Origin: Boswellia sacra
Lineage: Eukaryota > Streptophyta > Magnoliopsida > Sapindales > Burseraceae
NCBI GenBank assembly: GCA_013180625.2
Contig: SNVD02002428.1
Coordinates: 100,931-164,930, forward strand
Length of the DNA stretch: 64,000 nt
Reading direction: 5' to 3'
Part shown: positions 56,567 through 64,000 of the stretch, in pieces
How the letters are laid out: each line of letters opens with the position of its first letter
Position numbering within the stretch: the stretch's first letter is position 1
Position numbers and translations under genes: made by a program
The notes under the pieces: generated by a model
The model's database searches: none
What the model saw: the letters and a program-made list of their open reading frames with translations, nothing else
Told to the model about the DNA's origin: nothing

Positions 56567-57896
56567 TTTTTTTTTCTTGTCCTTTATTTTATTTTATTTT
56601 TAGCATGTTATTTTATGAGTCTTTCAAGTCATCTCTCTTGAATAACAGAAGCCTCAGGTAATGTCTCCTATACTTGATCTCTTTACATTTAAACATTGAG
56701 GACAATGTTTCATTTGGTTGGGGGGGAAGGATAGTAGACATAAGTGTGTCTTGAATTTTCTTTTTTTTCTTGCAAAAAAAAAAGCGAGTTAGTAATTAGA
56801 TTCAGAGTGCGGTGTAAGGAGTTCAAATCCTCTTGAGACGCATTCTGGGTCAGGAATGGCAGAGTAAGGAGGACCAGTTTGAACTCTTGAAACCATTCTA
56901 ACCAATTTGTCATTTTATTTTGATTTTGTGAACTCATTTTAGCTAACTTGATATTATTTAGTCTTGATTTTTTAATTTTATAACAAGGAGGTCTTATTCA
57001 TTTCACTTTGAATTATTCAAATCTATGAACTCTCACAACCTTATCATTTAAAAAAAAAATTTTGTGCTTATGTACTCATTAAGCAAGTATTCATGAGCCT
57101 TTCTTCACACACACACACATACCTTGATGCATGATTGTGGGTGCAAAATGAAATGTTGTAATATTGAGTTCTTTTGTTTTGTTTAGGATAACAACACAAA
57201 GGAAGGGGAAAGTTAAAAAAAAAAGTTAAAAAAAAGTGAAAAAAAAAAGAAGAGAGCAATTATGATAAGTTTGGTCTCGTAGCCTCCTTAATTCGAGCAA
57301 TTAAGCCCGAGGGGTGCCTCAACACCTAATACCCTAAGACCAACTGGTTTGGAAGCTATTGGCCTAAAGCTCGCTACATGGATTAAGGAGAAAGCTTAAT
57401 GGGATTGAACATTATACTATCCACAAGTTTCTAAGCAAAAATAAAGCATCGACAACCCGAGTCGTTAAGCTCGAAGGGGTGTCTTAACACCTAATGCCCT
57501 AAGGCCAACTGGTCTGTGAGTCATTAGCCTAAGACTCGCTACATGGGTTAAAGATGCATTCCTTCAAAAAAAAAAGAGAGAGAAAAAAAAAATATATATA
57601 TATATATAATGAATAAATGCCCCTTACCTAAGGTTATTAGCCTTAACAAATATTAGAACCGATATGGCTTCTTTCTAATAAGCCCCATAGTCATGTGTTG
57701 ACTGAGCACAAAAAGAAGGTTTATAGATATCTTGATCGAAGGGTACATGAGTAATAAAATAAAATAAAAAACGGTTGAGAGTTTGTTTATTTGGATAAAA
57801 TCAAGGAGAGTGCAATAATGACTACCTTGGATGTAAAATTCTATAAATCACTTCTAAATAATAACGCTTTAATTGCTAGGGACTAGCAATAGGCTA
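56567..57896 (+). other. Long 3' non-coding region of Athila element 3
   Basis: Counterpart of 35561-36816 with the same duplicated block (CTCGCTACATGG near 57370 and 57538), a purine-rich stretch (57207-57255), AT dinucleotides near 57592-57608 and a conserved GAGACGCATTCTGGGTCAGG near 56835. No credible coding frame. Confidence 0.8.
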
Positions 57897-57908
57897 GTTG
57901 GGGGGTGT
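57873..57908 (+). promoter_or_regulatory. Hairpin and polypurine tract, element 3
   Basis: TTGCTAG-GGA-CTAGCAA (57873-57889), then AGTTGGGGGGTG up to the LTR. Identical arrangement to element 2. Confidence 0.82.
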
Positions 57909-59292
57909 GATGAACACTTAAATATGTATGTTTAATAAGAGTTTAGTTCATCATATTGCATTAATAGTGTCATGAAATTCCTCAACTTAAGCATATTTGT
58001 AGCATTTGCATCTTTGTAATTAATTTTTCTTAATTTTGGTTTTGTTACAGGTTCGATAAAATAGGCATAACTTTATATTTATAGATCAGAATGGTGCAAA
58101 TCTTAATGTTTTGGAAAGCTGATTAAATGATCTACAAGATTATATTTCACAAGTTTCATCAAATTCTGGCTCTTAGTGGACCACAAATGGGCTTGAAGTG
58201 AATCCATCTGCAGTTTCGGTCCAACCTGACCATGCCTCAGTATATTAACCATATCTCTCAGAATACGTATCCAAATCATACAAATCAAGATGTCTAGAAA
58301 GCTGAGAGAAATATCTACGACTTTCATGAAGACATGTGATTAAAATTCTCAACATTTCAGTGTCAAAATTGATGGTCAAAGTCGGTGCCTAATGATCCCA
58401 ATTGTCAAAGATATTTACAACTAATATTTGACAATTATGCCCTTGTAATTTGATAAGTTTGCCCCCTGGATGTATCTATAAATAGAGGTGCCTTGTGACC
58501 CATTGGGGCATCTTGGCCTTGGTTGGATCAAGTTGGCCTTAGCTGGGATCTTGTATTGTGTTTCTCCCTTGTGTTTTAATGTTATTAACGAATTTCCTTT
58601 TTCTTGCATTTTGTGTTCTTTCTCTTATAATGTCTTGCTAATTTCTCTCTTGCTAAGGTGAAAGGGTGAAACCCTTGATATGAAAGTAAGGATTCTCTAA
58701 CCCTTAATATGTGCTTAATAATCATAATCTTATGTTTTTTATATGATTTATATTTATTTTCTTAATCAATCTTGACACCACTCATAAAGTGGAGGTCTTG
58801 ATCCATTGTAGACAATCCTTGGCACATAAAATGCTTGGATCCTTTCTAGACGTTGTATGGTTCCTTCTTACCGACACGAATCTAGTTAGGAGCCTTGATT
58901 TGTCGTAGACATATGACAATTGGCACATTGGATGCTTGAACCCATTTACAAGAAGTGGTATAAATATTGGTAACGAAGCAAATATAATTCATATATCTAA
59001 AATGGATTGTTTATCCTTATTTGAATTATCAAGGGCGGATCCCCTAACCTTAGCTTTCATTATTATTGTGTTAATTTCTTTTGTGTTATTATCATCCATT
59101 GTTTATGAACTTGTTCTTTACTAATATTCATTGATATTATCTTGCCATCTCTTTGAATCAATCATATCATGTTTGCTTACCTTATAATTTGTCGCGCTAA
59201 AATCTCCTTCCTCGTGGATCGACCCCGATCTCACCGGGTTTATTACTTCGATACTCCTATACTTGGGAGACAATCCTTTTTCGGATGTGTCA
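57909..59292 (+). repeat. 3' LTR of Athila element 3
   Basis: TGATGAACAC...GGATGTGTCA, 1384 bp, followed by the TSD CTTTA. Confidence 0.93.
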
Positions 59293-59391
59293 CTTTACCT
59301 GTTTGAAAATTTCAATGATTTTAGAATTGTGAGTTGGCTTCTTTTGTGTAGTTAATGCTTGAGGAAATGGGGGCACGAATGAGGATTTGGT
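59293..59391 (-). pseudogene. Athila element 2 gag-protease fragment between two insertions
   Basis: The minus strand encodes FVPPFPQALTTQKKPTHNSK and IFEIFKQVK-like text, matching element 1 at about 15010-15115. It is bounded on the left by the TSD of element 3 and on the right by the SIRE LTR at 59392. Confidence 0.9.
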
Positions 59392-61179
59392 TGTTAGCCC
59401 TAAGGCTACATGATAATTTTGATGATAACAATACACATTGATTAATTGAGATTTACTAACATGTTTATTTATGTGCAAGAGTAAGATCATTGAAATAATT
59501 TTAAAATCAAGAAGAGGCTTATTAAAATGAAGTGTTGAAGCTAAGAAGAAGACTACATTTTAAAGGCACCAAAGTTTAAGATAAGGATGACTCAAGGAAT
59601 GTGTACATTATTATGCAATGTTCAATCATGGGTCATATATATCTCTACAATATCCAAATGATGTGATTCTTGAGCCTATTGGAAAGATTTAATCATTTAT
59701 AACATTTCATATGGTTTAAAGAAATTCAAATTTTAAGTGTAAGATCGTCCAAATCATCATGCAAGTTGAAAGACAAATGGAAGCAGCTGACATGAGCACC
59801 GAATACTCTTTTGAACATATCTTAAGCTAGAAAAATCAAAATGACTTGATTCTTGCGACATTGGAAAGAGGATTTAATGGAGCACATTTCATATGTTTTG
59901 AAGAATTCAAATTTCAAACGGAAGGCTGACATAATTGACATGCATTCTGTAACTGAAAACAAGAAGAAAAGCACTCACATGAGATTGAATGGTTTTTGGG
60001 CCATATCCTTAAGATAGAGGATATCCAAATCTTTGATTCTTATGTTTTGGAAAGAGTATTCAAATATGAAGATCTTTTATGTTTTGAAGAATTTCAAATT
60101 TCAAACGGAAGGCTGACAGAATTATCATTCAAGTCGGTGGACTGACACATGGAGGAAAAATCAAGTCACATGAGCACCGAATGGTGTTTTGGCCATATCT
60201 TGAGCTACAGATATCCAAATGACTTGATTCTTGATGCATTGGAAAGCTTATTCAAATGTATAGATCTTTTATGTTTTGAATATATTCAAATTTCAAACGG
60301 AACATTGACAAAAATGGCAGACAAAATTACGATTTTTATGGTGGGCAGAAAATTTGGAGATGGTGTCTTCACTTGATTAAGTTCATCCTATTTGCCTATA
60401 AAAGAAGCCCTTCTCCCATGCATTCAGAAGTGCAAGAGAAGTATTTTATCAAGCAAAAAGCAAGAGAAATATCAAGTCTAGAGAGCTTTTATATTATTTA
60501 TCTACTCTTTGAAGAGAGTTATACTTTTGTTGTAAAAATTATCTTTGTTCTTGTATTGTGGTGAGAGTGAGATATTCTGGTAAAGGATAATAGTTATCCT
60601 TGAGAGAACTCTTGTTGTGTGTTACCAAGAGTTGAAGGAAGTTTCCTTGGTGAGATTGTTCATCAAGAAGAACTCTTGGTGTGGTGTTATCAAGAGTTGA
60701 AGGAAGTTGCCTTGGTGAGTTTGTTCATCAAGAAGAACTCTTGGTGTGGTTTTATCAAGAGTTGAAGGAAGTTGCCTTGGTGAGGTTGTTCATCAAGAAG
60801 AACTCTTGGTGTGGTGTTGTCAAGGGTTGGAAGAAAAAGTCTTGGTGAGGTTGTTCATCAAGCAAGTTGTAAAGATTTCTACAACTTAGTGGAAAGCCTA
60901 GCTCGTGGAGCTAGGAGCCCGTGGACGTAGGCAAGGTTTGCCGAACCACGTAAATTGAGTTTGCACTCTCTCTATCCCTATCCTCTTTACATTAACTTGC
61001 ACTTGTGATTGTTCTTTATTGCCATTCTCTTGATTGCATTCTATGTTCATCTTCTTCACCTTTGTTCTTAAAGAAAGATTTAAATAATTTTGATCTTTCA
61101 AGAAAAGTTTTCTAAATCCGTTTTTATAAATAAAAACCCAATTCAACCCCCCTCTTGGGTTGCCATACCTGGGTCAACA
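59392..61179 (+). repeat. 5' LTR of SIRE element (second copy)
   Basis: TGTTAGCCCTAAGG...GGGTCAACA, 1788 bp. The tandem array has four units here, spaced 65 bp (CATCAAG at 60661, 60726, 60791, 60856). Confidence 0.93.
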
Positions 61180-61181
61180 AG

Positions 61182-61193
61182 TGGTATCAGAGC
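61182..61193 (+). promoter_or_regulatory. Primer binding site, initiator tRNA-Met (second SIRE)
   Basis: TGGTATCAGAGC two bases after the LTR. Confidence 0.93.
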
Positions 61194-61236
61194 AAGGTTG
61201 CTCATTTTTTTTTTAAATCTTAACCGATTTTGAGCT

Positions 61237-62590
61237 ATGGCTACTTTTAATTCAACTTCATATGTTGAGGGACTTTCTATCTCTAGACCTCCATTTTTTA
61301 ATGGAAGTGATTACTCTTATTGGAAAACTAGAATGAGTATTTTCTTAAAATCTTTTGATTATGATTTGTGGTCTATTGTTTTGGAATGACCTTTTGTTCC
61401 TATCAAAATTGAAAATGGGGAAAGCATGCTTAAAGAACCTAAAGAGTTTAGTGAAGATGATAAAAAGAAATTGAGTTTGAATGCTAAAGCCATGAATGTG
61501 TTGTATTGTGCTCTAGATAGAAATGAGTTTAATAGAATATCTACTTGTTCTACTGCACAAGAAATATGGCACACACTTGAAGTAACTCATGAAGGAACTA
61601 ATCAAGTTAAAGAATCCAAAATTAGTATGCTAGTTCATAGTTATGAGCTTTTTAAGATGAAACCGGATGAATCAATTTTTGAAATGTTTACTAGATTTAC
61701 GGATATTGTCAATGGTTTGAAATCTCTTGGTAAATCTTATTCTAATGTTGAAATGGTAATAAAGATTCTTAGGTGTCTACCAAAATCTTGGGAGCCAAAG
61801 GTGACGGCAATTCAAGAAGCAAAGGACCTCACCAAACTACCATTAGAAGAACTTATGGGTTCTCTCATTACTCATGAAATCATCTTGAAGGAGAATGAAG
61901 AAGAAGATTGCGATGTGGCAAACATGTGCTTCATGGCTTTAAGAGAAAATGATATAAGTATTCTAAACCATGATCCTAAACTTTCATATGATGAATTACT
62001 TGAAGCATTCCAAAATTTACATTTGCAAGTTGATAAGCAAAATTCAAAAATCAATGCTTTCAAAAAGAAGTCAAAAATCATGTTATCTCAATTAGAAGAG
62101 TTGGTAGAAATAAATGAAGCTTTAGAAAATGAAAATGAAATTTTAAAGCAAAAAGATTTTGAAAGTTTGGAAGTCAAATACATTTATTAAAAACTGAAAA
62201 TGACATTTTAAAACAAAAGGATTTTGATAAATTGGAGAAACAAAATGCTATTTTGAAAAAGGAAAATAATGACTTAAAAAACATTGTTGATAGTTTTACA
62301 AAAAGCACAAAAAATTTGAATTCTATGTTACAAAACCAAAGGTGCGTTTTTGATAAAAGAGGGTTAGGATATAAAACTCATAAAACTCAAAACTATTTTA
62401 AAACTATTTTGTTAATGCATCTTCTAGGAATATTCCTAATCATTCATGTACTTATTGTAGAAGAAAAGGACACAAAGTGCATTCTTGCTATATTAAGAGA
62501 AATCCTAATTTGAAACAAATGTGGGTTCCAAAAAGTACCATAACTAACCCCCAAGGACCCAAGAACTTTTGGGTACCAAAAGTTACTCCT
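61237..62590 (+). pseudogene. SIRE gag (second copy)
   Basis: Starts MATFNSTSYVEGLSISRPPF, a typical SIRE gag start with FFNGSDYSYWKTRM next. A TGA at 61387-61389 interrupts it. A 254-codon frame then continues (61426-62190) with LNAKAMNVLYCALDRNEFNR, IWHTLEVTHEGTNQVKESKI and LRCLPKSWEPKVTAIQEAKD. The coiled-coil part is frameshifted after 62190, and the zinc knuckle CTYCRRKGHKVHSC (about 62447-62488) is in a third frame. Confidence 0.9.
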
Positions 62591-62999
62591 TGAATGTTGA
62601 TTGTAGAGACAAAGTGGCAAACACAAGTGGTACTTAGATAATGGATGCTCAAGGCATAAATACCGAGTATGCCTCTACATTTTCAGATTATCATCATAAA
62701 GGATATGTGACATTCGGTGATAATGCTAAAGGAAGGGTAATCGGACATGGTGATATTGGTAACCCTTCTTCACCTATTATTAAAGATGTTTTGCTTGTTT
62801 ATGGTTTAAAACATGATTTTATTAGCATTAGTCAATTGTGTGATAAGGGATTTTTTGTTACTTTTGAGCCTAATAGATGTGTGATTAAGGATGTTAGTAA
62901 CAATAAGAAATTATTTGTTGGTAATATATGTGGTAATATTTATACAATTGATATTGATGTTAATGATCATGTAGAAAAATGTTTCATTGTTAATCATGA
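62591..62999 (+). pseudogene. SIRE protease (second copy), active site changed
   Basis: WYLDNGCSRHK near 62628-62660: the active-site triplet DSG is DNG. It continues HKGYVTFGDNAKGRVIGHGD and FISISQLCDKGFFVTFEPNR, and runs on in frame to about 63190. Confidence 0.88.
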
Positions 63000-63960
63000 T
63001 GCTTGGTTATGGCATAGAAGGTTAGGTCATGCTAGGATGGACACAATTTCAAAAATTTCTAAAAATGATTTAGTTGATGGTCTTCCAAAAATAAAATTTG
63101 AAAAGGATAAGATTTGTGATGCTTGTCAATTTAGAAAACAAGTGAGAACTTCTTTTAAACAAAGAAATTTATTTCAACAAATAAACCTCTACAATTACTT
63201 CATTTGGATTTATTTGGACCATCAAGAACTCAAAGTCTTGGTGGAAAGTATTATGTTTTTGTTATTGTGGATGATTATTCAAGATTCACTTGGGTGTTAG
63301 TCTTGAAAACTAAAAATGAGGCCATACAAGCTTTTTCAAAATTTACAAAAAGAGTCCAAAATTAAAAAGGGCATTCTATTGTATCCATTAGAAGTGATCA
63401 TGGTGGTGAAGTAGACAATGTCGCGTTTGAAAATCTTTGTGGTGAAAATGGTTTTGAACATAATTTTTCCGCACCTAGAACTCCACCTGTCTCTTATACA
63501 CATCTAGATGTGTATAAGAGACAGAAATAGAACTATCCAAGAAATGGCTAGGAACATGTTACTTGAAAATAATTTGCCAAAATATTTTTGGGCCGAAGCC
63601 GTTAATACCGCATGCTTTATAATCAATAGAGTCCATATTAGAGCTTTAATAAAGAAAACTCTTTATGAACTTTGAAAAGGAAGAAAACCCAACATTGGAT
63701 TTTTTAAAGTTTTTGGATGTAAATGTTTTATTTTAAACACCAAGGATAACCTTGGAAAATTTGATGCAAAAGCCGATATTGAAATTTTTGTTGGCTACTC
63801 CAACCATTGTAAAGCATATAGAGTTTTTAATAAAAAGACTCTTACTATTGAAGATCTATGCATGTTGAATTTGATGAAACTAATGTTATTTCTTCAAAGA
63901 ATTTAGATGATGATATTGTTGAGGTACTAAGGCAAATCAAGGAATCAAGGTTTGATGAAA
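63000..63960 (+). pseudogene. SIRE integrase (second copy), interrupted by adapter
   Basis: WLWHRRLGHARMDTIS and CDACQFRKQVRTSFK, then VSIRSDHGGEVDN-like text in a shifted frame with a stop near 63363. At 63486 the sequence enters 38 bases of synthetic adapter. It resumes with RNRTIQEMARNMLLENNLPK and VFGCKCFILNTKDN. The codons for the third catalytic acid (VVERKNR in the first SIRE copy) are exactly what the adapter replaces. Confidence 0.9.
63487..63524. other. Tn5/Nextera mosaic-end pair: sequencing adapter in the assembly
   Basis: 63487-63505 is CTGTCTCTTATACACATCT and 63506-63524 is its exact reverse complement, AGATGTGTATAAGAGACAG. These are the two 19-base Tn5 mosaic ends joined head to head, the junction adapter of Nextera mate-pair libraries. 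Compared with the other SIRE copy (complement of about 48155-48190) roughly 25 bases of real sequence are replaced. This is artefact, not plant DNA. Confidence 0.97.
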
Positions 63961-64000
63961 AGAGCCAAGATGAATTATAACTTCAACAAGAAAAGCTTGA

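Larger units (their letters stand above)
42148..59292 (+). mobile_element. Athila element 3 (Ty3) with extra ORF and LOG-like gene
   Basis: Complete outline: 5' LTR, tRNA-Asp primer site, truncated gag, protease, RT (split by a SIRE element), RNase H, integrase, Cys-rich ORF remnant, LOG-like gene, 3' region, purine tract, 3' LTR. It is inserted in opposite orientation into element 2, with TSDs CTTCA (42143-42147) and CTTTA (59293-59297), one mutation apart; element 1 shows the empty-site sequence GACCTTTACC. The LTRs differ at about 17 of the first 350 bases. Without the nested SIRE it is about 10 kb. Confidence 0.95.
34126..59391 (-). mobile_element. Athila element 2 (Ty3) with extra ORF and LOG-like gene, interrupted
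   Basis: Minus-strand element read from right to left. The gag-protease remnant (59293-59391) is followed by nested Athila element 3 (42148-59292), then protease to integrase (42147-38457), a Cys-rich ORF, a LOG-like gene, a long 3' region, purine tract and 3' LTR (34126-35519). Its gag start and 5' LTR must lie beyond the SIRE element that cuts it at 59392, outside the window. The left flank is ATCAC, and the partner TSD is not in view. It is inserted in the LINE fragment. Confidence 0.9.
59392..64000 (+). mobile_element. Copia SIRE/Maximus-like element (second copy), runs off the window
   Basis: 5' LTR, tRNA-Met primer site, gag, protease and integrase in plus orientation, inserted in the gag-protease part of Athila element 2 (left flank TTGGT). 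RT and the 3' LTR would lie beyond the end. Many stops. The integrase contains an artificial adapter sequence (63487-63524). Confidence 0.92.

Noticed and set aside
57068..57259. Short hydrophobic frame near a purine-rich run in the element 3 3' region
   Set aside because: Simple-sequence translation. The counterpart frame in element 2 (36112-36396) is equally repetitive, on the other strand relative to the element.
63487..63524. A natural transposon end or regulatory palindrome
   Set aside because: The exact 19-base mosaic end is an engineered Tn5 sequence used in library preparation; flanking SIRE sequence is simply replaced by it.

Overview
The window is repeat-dominated nuclear DNA of a flowering plant, most likely a eudicot. 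It is AT-rich, has no bacterial-style gene packing, and almost everything readable is LTR retrotransposon of standard plant lineages: Ty3 Athila, Ty3 Tekay/Del chromovirus, Copia SIRE/Maximus and Copia Tork. I cannot name the species. No intact, ordinary host gene is visible.

Layout. 1-1698: AT-rich intergenic DNA with a tRNA-derived SINE scrap and a GC-rich repeat. 1699-3330: solo Athila LTR with target-site duplication (TSD) AACAT. 3616-8270: Tork Copia element with two LTRs, integrase deleted. 8572-9070: decayed gene for a small secreted Cys-rich peptide, followed by microsatellites. 10170-29227: Tekay element on the minus strand. Its left LTR is split by Athila element 1 (11530-18330) and its chromodomain by a solo SIRE LTR (19902-21738). 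30133-30700: second broken copy of the small secreted peptide gene. 33045-34125: LINE 3' fragment. 34126 to beyond 59391: Athila element 2 (minus). Nested in its gag-protease region is Athila element 3 (plus, 42148-59292, TSD CTTTA/CTTCA). Element 3 in turn holds a deleted SIRE element (minus, 45260-52380, TSD GGTAA). From 59392 to the window end another SIRE element (plus) cuts element 2 again.

The main biological novelty is in Athila elements 2 and 3. Between integrase and the polypurine tract, where Athila elements can carry an env-like gene, both hold the same two extra genes in sense orientation. The first is a 182-residue basic, cysteine-rich protein of unknown function. The second is an intronless 216-codon LONELY GUY (LOG)-like gene, the cytokinin-activating phosphoribohydrolase family. 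The LOG copy of element 2 is an uninterrupted frame. The copy of element 3 has the same length with one in-frame stop. Each copy has lost a different conserved glycine, so a better progenitor element probably exists elsewhere in the genome.

A second discovery is technical. At 63487-63524 two 19-bp Tn5 mosaic ends lie head to head. This is the junction adapter of a Nextera mate-pair library, embedded in the assembly where integrase sequence should be. The sequence around that point is not trustworthy.

The nesting gives an order of events: small-gene duplication, then Tekay, then Athila element 1 and the SIRE solo LTR inside it; and, independently, LINE, Athila 2, Athila 3, SIRE. All counts and divergence figures here were made by eye.
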